The translations under genes were made by a program, and so were the position numbers. This document shows positions 1 to 12,411 of a stretch of 51,258 nt of DNA, one piece after another. Source of the stretch: Basidiobolus ranarum. Its lineage: Eukaryota > Basidiobolomycota > Basidiobolomycetes > Basidiobolales. The stretch's first letter is position 1, and the number at the start of each line of letters is the position of its first letter. The notes below the pieces were generated by a model that did not search any database, was not told where the DNA came from, and saw only the letters and a list, made by a program, of their open reading frames with translations. The stretch spans positions 1-51,258 of the forward strand of contig JASJQH010000016.1 of assembly GCA_040143965.1 (NCBI GenBank), in the 5' to 3' direction.

Positions 1-596
1 TTGTTGGAGGAGATATTAGGGATATCGACTGCAGGATCAGTGATGATGACTGAGGGGGATCTACCAGATGGGAATAATGGCAAGTAAAGCACAAAGGATC
101 ATGGATCTCAGCTTTAAGGTCACCCCAAATACAAAATGACGGCAAAAGAGGCAATTTGGATGAGTCAAGATATTGACAGTATTGTTCAACTGTAGGTAAT
201 ACAAAAAGCATGTATTTGTCAAATTGAAGCTGTTTTTCCTTACCTATCAATCAGCAATACTCAGTCGGTTTAAGTTAGCAAGGTATTCAGTGCTCAAATA
301 GAAGTTGAGCAAATAAATGTTCAACTCTAAATAAATGAACAACGTGCATGAAGTAACAATGGTCGGAGGATCAGCTTGATCTTTCCAACTCTAATTGATG
401 CTGATCAGCCCAAATATCCATAGAACCTTATAGTTAACAGTGATATATTCCACAGTTTTACGGAGTTTTTATGGTCAAGTCTTTAATTGATTTCTAGGCA
501 TAAACAATAGTTCAATCCTCTCTTCCCTCTTTGTATTAGCTACTCTGAAGATATTATTTTGTAGCTTCAAAATATATTTGTTGCTTAGAGGAAAAT
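1..596. other. left edge and upstream region of the phosphate transporter
   Basis: No gene is called here. On the minus strand bases 1 to about 62 stay open in two frames behind a TAG that could be an acceptor, so a last exon of a gene lying left of the window is possible but cannot be supported. The rest is AT-rich leader and promoter DNA for the transporter that starts at 597; no clear CACGTG site was seen in it. Confidence 0.4.
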
Positions 597-3188
597 ATGA
601 AGTTCTCTCACTCGCTGCAATTTAATTCTGTACCGGATTGGCAAGATTATTACATAGCGTAAGATTGAAAGCCTGTATTTTAATAGACATCTGAAGTTAT
701 TTTCGATTACTGACTAACCAACTATTCTTTTCTTGATTTAAGCTATTCCAATTTGAAGAAAATCATCTACCAACTCGAAAAGATTGCTACTCAAACTGAA
801 CCTAATGATGACTTAGAGTCCCGCAGTTTAATAGGAGAGAGTGGAAGGGCAACAAATGTCTTCATCCCAGCATTGGACAAAGAATTATCCAAAATCACTA
901 CCTTCTTTACTAGAACGGAAGCTGGAATTCAAGGGGAGCTAAATCTTTTAGTTTCTGATTTAGAGCAATGCGAACGCAGCCTATTCCCAGAAGCCTCAAA
1001 TAATATGTTCAGGCCTTCACGTCTTTCCTTAGCTCCAACAAATCCTAATAGGGTTAGTGTTATAAAAGAGCAAAGTTCTAAACAACGGCAGTCGGTACTA
1101 TCCTTAGCATGGGAGGATGGTGCTCCTGGCTCGGCAGAGGCGTCACCTAGAATGGAAGAGGCACGAATTCCTACTTTTAAAGTTTGGACTGATTCTCACC
1201 CCGATCAAGTTCAAAGATTTCGTACTCGTATTGTGAGTTTATTTGTCCAATTTTCTGAGCTTAAGGGTTATATTGACCTCAATATGACTGGATTTCGAAA
1301 AATCCTAAAGAAATTTGACAAAATCACAAATAATGATTTAAAGGACAAGTACATTAATACTGTGGTGAAAGAGTCTTACCCATTCAATAGTATTACGAAA
1401 AGAAAAATCAACCACGCTGTAGAGCAATTGCAGTCAATGTACGCTGCTATCTGCTGTAATGGCGATATGGAGGCTGCTGAGGTAGATTTGAGATCACATT
1501 TGCGTGAGCATATTGTCTGGGAGAGAAACACCGTCTGGAGAGATATGATGAGCATGGAGAGAAAGGTTACAGCTGCCGGTGTACGACAGGAAGCTACTCA
1601 GCAAGCAATTACTGGTAGGAAGAGAAGGAGTTCTGTTCTAGGTGTTACAGTTCCCACTTCAAGTACCTCTGTGAATGTGTGGGCTATTTTGGCCTGCTTA
1701 ATTGTGTTTATCGTTTTGTTGAGCATTAGAATCTTTGATGCTCCTGAAAAGCAAAACTGCTTTGCCCTATTGATTTTTGTTTCTCTTTTATGGGCAACAG
1801 AGGTAAGTTTGAAATGTTCAAAATATGATAGCTCATTCTTACTAATATTCTGACCAATCTAAGGTCATCCCCCTCTTTGTTACCGCTCTTGTTATTCCGA
1901 TGCTTGTAGTTTTTCTTCGAGTCTTACGATCTGATGATGGTCACTTTACTCGTTTGACAGCCCAACAAGCTACTCAGCGGATCTTTGGCACAATGTTTTC
2001 ACCAGTGATTATGCTATTGTTAGGTGGCTTCTCAATCGCTGCTGCTTTGAGCAAATATAACATCGCCAAGGCTCTGGCTACTTGGGTACTCTCTAAAGCT
2101 GGAACTAAGCCTAGTACAGTGCTATTAGCCAACATGATTGTTGCTACAGTAGCCAGTATGTGGATAAGCAATGTGGCAGCTCCAGTTCTTTGCTTTTCTT
2201 TGATTCAACCCATTTTGAGGACACTCCCAGCAAATAGCCCATTTGCTAGTTGCTTAATCATGGGAATTGCGTTAGCTTCGAACATTGGTGGGATGGCTTC
2301 TCCTATCAGTTCTCCTCAAAACATTATAGCCATTGATAATATGAATCCTCATCCTTCATGGGCTGAGTGGTTCTTTATTACCATTCCCATCTGCTTAGTT
2401 GGCGATCTGCTGGTATGGGGCTTATTGTTGTGGAATTACAAGCCCCCTACCAACACTCCAATTAACTATATCCGAGCTAACCGTGAGCCCTTCTCACGTA
2501 CTCAAATTTTCATCATCTCAGTCACAGTGTTAACCATAATCCTCTGGTGTGTTGAATCTCAGCTTGCTGATGTTGTGGGCGATATGGGCATTATTGCGAT
2601 CATTCCATTGGTTGTATTTTTCGGTACAGGCTTGTTGACCAAAGAGGATTTCAATAATTTCTTGTGGACAGTCATCATCTTGGCTATGGGTGGTATAGCT
2701 CTAGGAAAGGCTGTTGAATCATCCGGCCTCTTACATACAATAGCCGATCATATTCGAATTCTAGTGGATGGACTTTCTCCTTGGAAGATATTAGTGGTCT
2801 TTTGCTCTCTAGTGCTTGTCATTGCCACCTTCATCTCCCATACAGTTGGTGCTCTCATCATATTACCAATTGTTGCCGAAGTTGGAAACTCGTTACCTGA
2901 TCCTCGCCCTCGCCTATTAGTCATGGTATGATTATTTAAATTCAAATCTATCTCACTTTCTTTATGTAACTTATTTTCTTGTAGGGAGCGGCTCTGATGT
3001 GCTCTGGTGCTATGGGATTACCAGTATCAGGATTTCCCAATATGAATGCAATTATGTTGGAAAACGAGACTGGTGTACGCTATCTCAACACCCGAGACTT
3101 TTTAAAGAATGGAGTCCCTGGTTCCTTTTTGATTATGCTGATCGTGATATCGTTAGGATATGGCTTAATGCTTATCTTGGGTTATTAG
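597..3188 (+). CDS. SPX-domain low-affinity phosphate transporter (PHO87/PHO90/PHO91 family)
   Basis: Predicted to import or move inorganic phosphate with a cation, at the plasma membrane or, if PHO91-like, the vacuole. Exons 597-658, 743-1802, 1864-2925 and 2985-3188 give 795 residues, close to the 880-920 of the yeast proteins. The first exon is short but supplies the canonical SPX start MKFSHSL, and it continues in phase into YSNLKKIIYQLEK. The SPX domain fills about residues 1-290, with the lysine-rich helix GFRKILKKFDKI near residue 204, the inositol-pyrophosphate binding surface of this family. Residues about 330-795 are a hydrophobic anion:Na+ symporter (DASS-type) with many membrane helices and motifs such as SNVAAPVL and GGMASPISSPQN. 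All three introns are GT-AG. SPX control means transport probably responds to cellular phosphate. Plasma-membrane versus vacuolar placement cannot be read from the sequence. The nearest neighbour downstream is unrelated. Confidence 0.9.
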
Positions 3189-3838
3189 TTACCACCATAC
3201 AATACGCTTTCTACAGTATATGGTGATTTCTACCCGTACTAGCAATTGCATAAGCAATGTACATCTGTCCTCTGATTTACATTTACAAGTCATGCCCATA
3301 CCCTTATGTTGTATTTTTGAATAAGTAGCTTGTTTCTCCATCAAATCCAAAAGTCCTTTTTCTGAGAACTGAAAAGAACTCAACAAATATCCAGCGTATT
3401 TAATAACATTATCATCCATGTATCGTATGATACTATGCTGTTTTACATCTGATAAAGCTTATTTGACGTAAACAAGAGAGCCCTGATTTGCATAGTGACT
3501 AGCTTTGTAAACTAATGATATACCATCATCTAATAGAAATATCATCATTCCACCATGTGGACTGCCAATAGTACTGAAGGGATATGGTGCCTCTTTAAGA
3601 TTATCAAAAAGTCTCTATACCCACCTTGGCTCATATGGCAATTTTGGGGCAATTAGAGTTCTGTTCGACCAAGGACGCCAAACTGAAACACAACGAATGT
3701 ATGATCGACCATTCGCATACCTAATCGTAAATTCCACCGTGACACTACCTCAATGCGTGGGATACTAAGAAGCCAGCATCAAGACTCTTTTTAAATATAA
3801 GGTGAATGAATGTTGTAATAGTAGGTAGAAAACTCAAC
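3189..3838. other. intergenic region
   Basis: The 3' flank of the phosphate transporter and the 5' flank of the secreted protein at 3839. AT-rich with short spurious frames only. A TTTAAATATAA stretch near 3790-3800 is a weak TATA candidate, about 40 bases before the next start. Confidence 0.5.
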
Positions 3839-4264
3839 ATGTTTAAAAAATCAATCACTTCATTTGTTCTGGCAATCATCCTACTTTTAGGTGTCCTTGG
3901 TTACTGTTCTGCCACTCCTGTGAATGACGATATTGCTGAATATCGTGTTGAATATAAAGCCCTCTTAGACGTGCTTACAACTCAAGTTGAGAGACTTGAC
4001 GGCCTACAAAGTAATCTTGACCAAGGCAAAATTACTCCTGGTCTGGAGACCAGAAGAGCCTGGGATCAGTACAAATCTATCTATATGGCAGTCAATGGAC
4101 AGGAAAAAGTGTGGAATAGAGCTCAACAAACGGTCGCTAGAAACCACCCTAATGATCCAATGATTAGGAAGATGCTTGCCTTCGATAAAGGAAAATACAC
4201 CGCAAAACGTGCCGCTTATGATGTAAAGTATGAGAAGGTCGGTGAAGGCCTGCGCAACCTCTAA
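3839..4264 (+). CDS. small secreted helical protein, unknown function
   Basis: A single-exon gene for 141 residues. The chosen ATG at 3839 starts directly at a classic signal peptide: a basic n-region (MFKK), a long hydrophobic core ending near residue 24, and a likely cut after YCSA. An in-frame ATG 33 bases upstream (3806) would place a polar extension before the signal and is judged less likely. The mature part is about 115 residues, charged, helical in character and without cysteines, so it is not a disulfide-stabilised effector. No family was recognised. The frame ends cleanly and codon use resembles the neighbours. It is probably secreted or wall-associated; that is inference from the signal peptide only. 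Confidence 0.72.
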   Translation: MFKKSITSFVLAIILLLGVLGYCSATPVNDDIAEYRVEYKALLDVLTTQVERLDGLQSNLDQGKITPGLETRRAWDQYKSIYMAVNGQEKVWNRAQQTVARNHPNDPMIRKMLAFDKGKYTAKRAAYDVKYEKVGEGLRNL

Positions 4265-5204
4265 CTTCGTAACATTTTTAGCCTCCGACATCTTTGTGTT
4301 ACAGCATTTCTAAATTTGGATCACATCATTGGCGATTGATTCAATTAAGCGAGCTAAGCGACTGCTTTCAAATAAAACCATTTTGTAACAAGCATTGAAT
4401 ACTATGGAAAGACCCAGAAGACCCATTTTTAGTTCATATACTTTATATGCTAAAATAAGCTTGCATTAACAGTCACTTGATCCATTATTTCGTATATCAA
4501 TGTTTCCGTTACACGTTGCTTCAGTACGTAATGCATAGTATTGTATACTTTTTCTCGAGTTTCAATATGTAGTAGAGCCTCGAACAGGCCCAAGTTCCAC
4601 ATATACCTGCCTTGACATGTACATTCATAAGTTTTTACAAGTAATTGAGTCATCCAGACACTCCACCAAAAATCATTTCAAAAGTGAAGCCGTATCCTCA
4701 ATGTACTCAAAATGCACCAACCCTTGCAAAGAATACGGAAAAGCGGTATACATGCAGGGCGTGCAGATGTACGACAGCAATAACTTACATGCAAATGTAA
4801 AAAAAACTAGTAGTCTCGAACCGAGTTCTTACCCCATGAGTACAGGTGAAATCAGCATGAAGCATGTTCACCTGAAAGATTGAATAATATATCAATATAC
4901 TTGATTTGGACAGTTTTAAAAAAGAGTTTAATGAGAAACTGGACCATGGAGATTTACTACACACATGCAAATGAAAAGCGAGTATGGATGCAGGCTTGAG
5001 TGGGTATATACATTTTTCATTTGAAAGCTGAAAATAGATGAAAGCAAAAACTGTAAAGTGCCATGTAGTTTAACCATGTTAGTTTTAAGTGAGTATAGTG
5101 ATGAAGAATAGGATTCTTAGTAGGGAAAAGATGTGAAAAATACAGAATATTGAGTTGGAAGGAAATAGTAAATAGATAGTTAGTGACGAGAAAGTGGTAT
5201 CAAT
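4265..5204. other. intergenic region
   Basis: Convergent 3' flanks of the secreted protein gene and the tetraspanin. Short frames on both strands (for example 4617-4883) have no start context, homology or splice support. I see nothing else. Confidence 0.5.
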
Positions 5205-5983
5205 TTATAAATATTGGGATTTAACCATTCTAGCTGTACCCTTTTCGTAACGCTCTTGGTCATTTCTAGCTTGAATTAAAACGACACAAGCTAAGAAAGC
5301 GAATACATCAACTGCGACGAAACCAAAAAGACATGTGTAAATGTTACGCAAGTAGTTATCGGTATATATATGAATGGCGTCTACACATCCAGTATGTGGG
5401 ACATTAGTGATACGGCAAAATGCTGAGTCTGAGGGATCATCTTGAGCGTTATAGTAACCACAACATCCATCCTAAAATCAATCAATTCTAACATGAGGGG
5501 ATTTCTTAGATGACTTGAAAAACGTATGAGTACTTACTGCTTCCTGAAATGCTACTTTAAGAACGGGATCCCACGTTCTCCATTTTTCTGAAAAACTACC
5601 ACGAATATTGAGTGAGCGGAACCAAATCGCAGCACCCAAAAACAATTCAATACAAATTACAAAGGCTATCAGCCAAGCAAAGACAACCAATATATTCTTT
5701 CTTCTCACTGGGCGTATCGAGGCAAAGAATCCGGTCAACGAAGATATCACCGTAAGAGCGCCAACAAAGAATCCACCTAAAATAAATCATATGTAAGTCA
5801 TAAATAAGCGTCAAGATGAATATATCAAAAGGTACCATATATCATATCGCGAGTAACGACCACAGCTCTTCGCATATACGGTGTTGCCAAGAAGTAGGAT
5901 GCCACTCCCAGGGCAACTAGCCCAGAAGTCAAGAAAACAAGAGTAAGGAGAAAGAAAGAAAGACGAATGTTGGAGCTAATCAT
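5205..5983 (-). CDS. tetraspanin
   Basis: A four-helix membrane organiser of the tetraspanin family. Exons on the minus strand run 5983-5836, 5776-5538 and 5471-5205, in consistent phase, for 217 residues, a normal family length. Transmembrane segment 1 starts at about residue 8, segments 2 and 3 lie in exon 2 (GGFFVGALTVISSLTGFF, then NILVVFAWLIAFVICIELFL), and segment 4 is near residues 180-200. The decisive feature is the large extracellular loop with the CCG motif (DGCCGYY) at the start of exon 3, followed by two more cysteines (AFC and TGC) that would pair with it. Fungal tetraspanins such as Pls1 act in polarised growth and appressorium-type penetration; whether this one does is unknown. 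An in-frame ATG at 6115 would add 44 residues, but 5983 gives the usual short cytoplasmic tail. Confidence 0.85.
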
Positions 5984-6785
5984 CTTTGTACTATGTTTAG
6001 AAAAGTTCAAAAAACGGAGAGAAGTGCGAAGGTGGTTTGACCTATTATCCACTGGACCAGCACGTAGTGAAAAGTATAATAGAGTCCTGTATAAGAGAAG
6101 GCGAACTAAGGACAAGAAGGGAAAAGATGGGTGAGGAGCTCAAAATTTAGGAGAAAGAAATAGAGGTTGTGGTAACGGCAAGTCTACATTTTTTATGCAT
6201 TGCATCCAGATAATTTGACCACAACGTTACACTTAACATATTACCTTATCCAAATCAGTAAAGATGAGTTCTTACTATTCATTCGGTGTACAGTAATAAC
6301 GCTCGTGCTTATACAATAGAAACGATATAATCGTTCCTTAAATTGGCGAGACAAAAACATCAAATTTTAGGAGCCAAATATAGGAATTCTCTTAAATTGA
6401 GATGACCCAAATCCACCTGTGATCGAAAATATGGAATTGAAGTGCGGTTCCCAACATAAACCTCAAACAAGTTTGTGATTTCAATGTGACATTACTGAAG
6501 AGTGCAGCAACTTTGAGGATCAAGGGATGTTTCCAATAATGAGGGCACTTAATATACAGAGTCTAGAGGCCTGTCACATGATGAGTCAATCGAGTTTCGC
6601 ATCGGACAATGTGATAGAACCATGAAGTTTGACTTGTAGATATATGTCCGACATCTTAAACACTGCTGATTCCTAGGTGGGTACTCGCGTGGATAATACT
6701 GGAGTAGCATTTAACTTTACCTCTGTCATAAACTACTTAGTTTGTGACAGTTTCGGCTAATGAATTATTATCTATTAATCAAGTC

Positions 6786-6893
6786 AAAATGAGTTATTAT
6801 CTATCAAGCAGGTCGTTCACCAAAATGAGTTATTATCTATCAAGCAGGTCGTTCACCAAAATGAGTTATTATCTATCAAGCAGGTCGTTCACC
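6786..6893. repeat. 36-base tandem repeat, three exact copies
   Basis: Three identical head-to-tail units lie at 6786-6821, 6822-6857 and 6858-6893. A diverged partial copy precedes them (about 6761-6785, sharing the TTATTATCTAT core). There are no spacers between units, and the stretch is not inside a recognisable gene. The perfect identity suggests recent expansion by slippage or unequal crossing over. Confidence 0.95.
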
Positions 6894-7671
6894 TTTTGAT
6901 AAGGGACTTCAATATGGTTGCATTTACTATTGGTTCAGGTTAGTTTTTTGAATTTCCTCTGGTCTAATTCTCTATGTTTCTGTATGTTAAAGTTTGAAAA
7001 ATATTATATACTCCATTCCAATGCTAATTCTCAACGAATGCTCATGAGTAGCATTATGAATCTACGCTCAAAAATATTATACTAACTTTACAGAATCGAG
7101 TCTTCAAGGAAACAGAATCAACTTCTTTGTAAAGTCGCTCTCTTTTATTGTTCAATTTCTTAGAAATATACTTGCTTCAATGTTTTATACGAAGTGCTTC
7201 TTGCAGGTAAGACAGCCACTTAGAATAAATACTAGCAGGTGGATCTGACTGAGGAGGCTGAAAACTTAGCATCGAATTATGTTGGCAGTTGATTAGTCAA
7301 GAACAGCTGCACTTGATGTGGTTGCATATAATTGAAACATAAAAGCCATTTCTCATAATAAAGCATGAATTCTTACGGACATCAAAACAATAAAAGCAAA
7401 CACCAGTCAATTCTTATTTGATCAGAATACCAGCCTGTAGAGCTGTAGAGTGTGACTAACCAAGTGACTAATCCTTTATGTTTAACCTCCCAATGTTCAT
7501 GCAGCCTTGTAGATCGATTCGTTAGTCCTGTTAATTAAAAACCCCTAACAATAGTTTAAGCAAGCGGCTAAATTGAAACAATTCAGTTTCATAACCCATC
7601 GAGGCGCATTAACTGAGTCTGTGTTTCTATTGACTTTAATTCCGGGATGAGGCTGTTGTACTCTCTAGTTC

Positions 7672-7680
7672 TATATAAAA
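7672..7680 (+). promoter_or_regulatory. TATA box candidate for the gene at 7903
   Basis: TATATAAAA lies about 220 bases upstream of the ATG at 7903 and is followed by a CT-rich tract typical of fungal leader regions. A second TATATAA at 7872-7878 is too near the ATG to serve as the main TATA element. Confidence 0.45.
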
Positions 7681-7902
7681 ACTTCGCATACTCATCAAAG
7701 CATTTTTAGGCAAGCTCCCCTATTCGAAGTAAATTTATCTTTTTCAATCCAGTTTTGCTACTTTCCACTCATCCCTTCTGTATTTCCCTCGTGTTGCCAC
7801 ATCTCCGTCTCAACGATATTCCATCCAAGAGAATCGATCTCCCCCTCTCCCTCCCCTACCTCACCAAGGCATATATAACTAGCAAGAGGTCCTAGTTGGA
7901 AG

Positions 7903-8557
7903 ATGACAAACTCCATTAGTAACTCGCGGTACAACTTTACCAGGCTGATGTTTTACCTTACCAGCTACTTTTTAAATTCCGTTGATCGGCTTCAGAAATT
8001 GATCACTCCTACATATTTGTATTTACTTAGTATTTCCCATTTCTTCTACATGATTTCCGTATTTCTTTATTTCCTAATTCAACAAATTATGCCTGATTTT
8101 TCACGCGGAGTTTTGTCCAGTAAAACAAGGAAGGTGGTGGAATCTAGTTCCAAATCAAAGGCTTTAACCAACAAACCGCACCAGAGAAAAGATCTAGTAC
8201 ACACTATCCAACAAAATTTATTATTAAGCCAGCGCTTTGAAGGCTTACTTAGAGAGGCTTGGAATACCGTAATCCCTGATGGTTACCAAAGGAAAGATGA
8301 CCTTCGTGCAGTATTGAAGAAACTTGGAAACCGTCAGAAATATACGGATTCTTTGTCTATCGAAGACCAAAAGTTCTTAAGAAAAGTCCAAGAGCTGGTG
8401 CTTCTTGAAGATGCATGTAAGTTTTTCGATAATTATGGCTACTGTATCTGAGTTTTTTATATTAACTTTCTACCCCGAAGGGAACTCGACAAATTTCACT
8501 CAGATGCTATCAAATCAACTGGAATCGATTGTAGTAAAACTAAACTCTAAAGTTTGA
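7903..8557 (+). CDS. unrecognised membrane-anchored protein
   Basis: Two exons, 7903-8416 and 8481-8557, joined at a strong GTAAGT donor and an acceptor preceded by TTAAC, give 196 residues. Without splicing the frame would end soon after the donor; the spliced tail (WNSTNFTQMLSNQLES) reads naturally. Residues about 13-63 hold two hydrophobic stretches, the second near residues 39-63, so the protein probably sits in a membrane by its N-terminus. The rest is basic, helical and soluble, with a KKLGNRQKYTDSLS segment. I do not recognise a family. The gene has its own TATA-type promoter and no functional link to its neighbours. Confidence 0.6.
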
Positions 8558-9289
8558 GCAGCCTTGACGATATGGAAATGATACGAATAAGCTTCTGTGT
8601 CTCTGGTAGATAACCGTAGTGACAAGTAAACTTTCCTTTTCGAAATTTCAATTCCCGATTCGTTTTTGTTACCCAAGGCGAAACACTATTGAAATTTTGA
8701 ACGAGATCTTCTTTCGGACGGGCCACGCTTTAGATTTTTAATGCTTAATATATAATAAACGGCAAATTGTGAATGATATCCCTGCAACTAGTACTGAAGA
8801 TCTAGCAAGATTATTATATGATGCGTATCTCTGCATCGCTCAGATTGAGTAAAGGATTGTACAATGTGATATGAAAAATATTGACTTTCTATATAATGAA
8901 TGCTTTAACCTCGGTTCTTGCAGAGGTGCTAGATAGATTATACAATGTATGTACTGCACATTCTCGGAGTCTCTAGTGCGCTGACAAGTTTTTTGAAAGT
9001 AATTTGTTAAGAAATATCAAATAGAGTCTTCGGCAATGGCGAAACTTGCGTGCAAGAAGTGCTTGGAAACGTTAAAGAGTGCCAATGATCCTTGGATTAA
9101 AATCCTCGGTGGCTAGTGTTCACAACAGGTCAATATTTGTATTCACTAGTATGGGTGAGGTCAGATTTGCTACAGTTAGGTTCTAACGTCCGATTTTAGA
9201 TTTTTTTATCAAACTAAAAAATTATGTATCCATGTACAATAAGAGTTATATAGGCTACTGCATATTATGTTACTACTCATTCCGCTAGC
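8558..9289. other. intergenic region
   Basis: AT-rich DNA between two plus-strand genes. Frames are short and interrupted. I see no gene, RNA or repeat here. Confidence 0.5.
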
Positions 9290-11476
9290 ATGGCCTTTTC
9301 TAATAAACAGCCATTACCCAAAACTCTGTTAAATTCTGAAATCTTTCCATTAATAATAGAACATGTGGATCAAATAGATAGTATGTACGTTTTAATATGA
9401 ATCAAATAGAAAAAGGAATTACTCACATTACGGTATACTAAATTGTGAATGTTTACTTAGTTTTTGGCACTCTACTTGCTCTTAAGCCTTATGAAGCCGT
9501 GAATTCTACCTTTAGTACCCCTTTCAAATCTACCGTACTTAGCGCACCATCCACGCCAACGGCACGCTCTTCTCCTGCTGTAACATCGTCCCCGAGCAGT
9601 GGAAAATTCTTTTGTGAACCATGTCGTAAATCTTTTGGTAGCGAAGCCACTTGGTTAACGCATCAAAATTCGTCAAAACATTTACAAAATATTAAGAATC
9701 AGAAAAAAAATTCAAAGACTCCCAAGAAAAACAATCCCGAGATAAGAAAGAAAGCGGAAGGTAAAATTACCGCCTTCTTAATACGCAATATAGTAATTCA
9801 AATTTTCAAAAACTAACATGCTCATAAAAATGTTTAGCACTTTCTCCTAACCCACGCTCCACCACTTCACCACAAGTTGCAGGTTCTCATATTTTGTTTG
9901 AATGAATTTATCTATTTGAAGCTTTTATATTAACTATACGAATTTCTCCAGAGGCTCTGTTAAATGAAAAACAGGCAAAAAAGGTAGCTGCTGTTAATCC
10001 GGTTATGGCGGCTTCTGTGTTTTGGAATGTGTCCAAGGGTATTGCTTTCAATGTTTGTACTACTTTCCCAGTGGTATTAATTCTTCTTTTAGTCTTATGG
10101 GCCAACTCCCATGCTAGAGATACATACAACTCTTTGGAAAATTTGGTATATCATTTGGAGCAAACAATAGAGTCGGCTACAGAACAACAAGAAGAGCAGC
10201 TAATCGCCTTATTGCCAAAACTGGCGGCTACTTTATACTTGGCCAGGATGGCATTAGCTAGGCTTATTTATTACTATTCCGAGGATAAATACCTGGCATG
10301 TACTATTGCACATCAAGCAGTTGAGGAAAAATTTGGACTCCCTTCTTCTGAACTGAATGATATTATACAAGTTTGAATATTCTTAAGTTTGTGCGATTCT
10401 TTTAAGATATTTACCTTAATTTCTATACAATATAGACTGTTAATCTACTACCAATAGATGAACTATTTCGAAAATGTACCACAGTCATAGAAGATTCGAA
10501 TGCAAGTTTGAAGAATACAAAAGACCCTAACCTTACGTTATCAGATGTACTCTCAGAAGTGGCAGGCTTTTACTGCAACCACATTGATAAATCATCGGAA
10601 GAGTCTTGTGAACAAACCCGTAGTCTTCAACATTGCTCGGTGGTTCTATACGTCTTATCATCTATAATTTATACGAAACAAGAAAGGTAAATTTCAAGTT
10701 TTCGATATCAATGGCATAACCTTATCTCGGCTTCTGTCTCAACTTTTTAAAGAATGAAGGATTATATCCAAACACTGGGTTTTCTAGAACAGGTATGTTA
10801 TCCTTTAGACATTGGAAAGAAGAGATGTTTTCTCATCCCCGCAACCTTGTTTATTTCAGATTTATCATCACCTTGAACATCCTTGGTATGCTAGCGATAT
10901 CATGCTGCTATCCATAAAATCGGAAACGACCCCAATCAAAGCATCAGATGAGGATAAACTCCAGGATACAACTCAGGATTTAGATTTTCCGAATCTATGG
11001 TGGAAAGTCTGCAATGCTTTACTAATAGCTCTTGAGATTAGTAAGTACTCACCTTGACTTCTACTGGTTTGTAATCAGATGCTAATTACGTGTTTATCAT
11101 CGTCACATCCAACAGAAGATTTTGTTCGTGTTATGGAAATCCAAGATATCTATAGATCCATTCTAACGGCTCAAAACTTAGACGCAATTCCTTATTCAGA
11201 TATTAAGGTTTGGTCATTAATAGTATTTTAACTTGGAACATAATTTATAGACCATCTTTCACTACGTAGTTTTTGCTCTCTGCTGCTCGCGCTTTACAAA
11301 TCTACGACTCGACGTGGCTTCAATATACTGCTCCTTTCGAGATAGAGATACTTCAATTCAAAGCACAAAGTGTAGAACATACCTTAGACATTGAAGATTG
11401 TATGTTTGTTAATACTTTGACTAGATTTGAAGATAGATCACGATGGGTACAGCGTTTACGTAACATTTGCATATGA
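9290..11476 (+). CDS. C2H2 zinc-finger protein with helical repeat-like body
   Basis: Nine exons in phase: 9290-9380, 9461-9760, 9838-9882, 9952-10370, 10436-10686, 10753-10792, 10860-11040, 11116-11207 and 11270-11476, giving 541 residues. The ATG at 9290 (MAFSNKQPLPKTLL) splices into the Ser/Thr/Pro-rich exon 2. Exon 2 ends with one zinc finger of the long U1-like type (FFCEPCRKSFGSEATWLTHQ, with the second histidine in SSKH) followed by a basic lysine-rich tail. The remaining 400 residues are leucine-rich and helical and look like degenerate TPR or ARM pairs, without a clear signature. U1-type fingers often bind RNA or mediate pre-ribosome or spliceosome contacts, so a nucleic-acid role is likely, but the exact function is unknown. 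Three donors (GTTCTC, GTTTGA, GTTTGG) are weak, so exon edges there are less sure. Confidence 0.72.
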
Positions 11477-12411
11477 AAGCGAGACTTGCCATCTTGCCTT
11501 TAGCGCTTTTCAAAACACTAATAAAATCTCGAAAACTAACCAATCTCAAGCGCTTCGATGAAACGTGATGTTACATATTAGTTTGATTTCAATGGGTCTC
11601 GCCCATCCAACATGTACCCCCAGATAACAATTCAATCTAATTTTGTTACCAGAGTTCAAAGATTTAATTTGTGGCTACACTGCTCAGGTTACATTGAATG
11701 ACATCGTTGACCTTATAAGATTAACATTACCGAGCTTTTGCGTGATACACGATTTTCCATCTCCCATTCGAACAACCGATAGTGTTAAGTAAACTCAACT
11801 GGGCCTTGTATTTGGGTGAACAAGTGAGCACAAAGTACTACCAAGTTTGATGTTTCAGGATGATCTACTGTCTTAGCTAGATAATGCCCAGTTTGCTCAT
11901 TTGTCCTATTTTGCAACCTTCCTGGTTAGGATTTCAATACACTGGCCAAGTGACAAAGGGGAGAGATTCTTTCAAATATCCATGGGGATGAGGTCTGAAG
12001 TGAATATTCAGAAGTCACACGTAATTTCTAGATATCTAGACCAATGAACTGTGAGTAAAGCCAGTGGGATATTTTGCGGTGTCAAGGTTTCTTCAAGCAA
12101 AAATATAAATCCATTGGTATATTAATTATCAAACTAAAATCAATCATTTGTGATCGTAGGCTGTCGGAAAAATAAATTAGACTGTTGAATACCTCTCAAC
12201 GTGAAGTTCATTCTTATTTTGGTTTGTTTGAACGTTACTTTTTTACTTTGTATCGGATTGCTTCGACTTCTGTAACTTACATCTCAATCCCCTAGGTGAA
12301 TGTCCTTACCTTTTTTATTAGAATACTGTTAAGAACATTCCTATTTCTTAATATAACTTTATTTTGGGTTTCGTTCTGTAAACAGCCCAGAGCTTGTTAT
12401 CTAGCGCATCA
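11477..12411. other. intergenic region upstream of BEM2
   Basis: Promoter-side DNA of the BEM2-like gene. AT-rich, with pyrimidine tracts near 12230-12360. No supported exon or repeat. Confidence 0.5.

Larger units (their letters stand above)
5984..7902. other. long intergenic region
   Basis: Nearly 1.9 kb between the tetraspanin start and the gene at 7903. It holds the 36-base tandem repeat at 6786-6893 and, at its right end, a TATA box and a pyrimidine-rich stretch (about 7790-7862) in front of the next gene. No coding exon with supported splice sites was found. Confidence 0.5.

Noticed and set aside
1-62. possible last exon of a gene to the left, minus strand
   Set aside because: Two frames are open and only one candidate acceptor exists; too short to support.
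4617-4883. 88-codon plus-strand frame
   Set aside because: Low-complexity composition, no promoter, splice or family support; likely chance.
6786-6893. 36-base repeat as a CRISPR array
   Set aside because: The units are directly contiguous with no spacers, the genome is fungal, and there are no cas genes.
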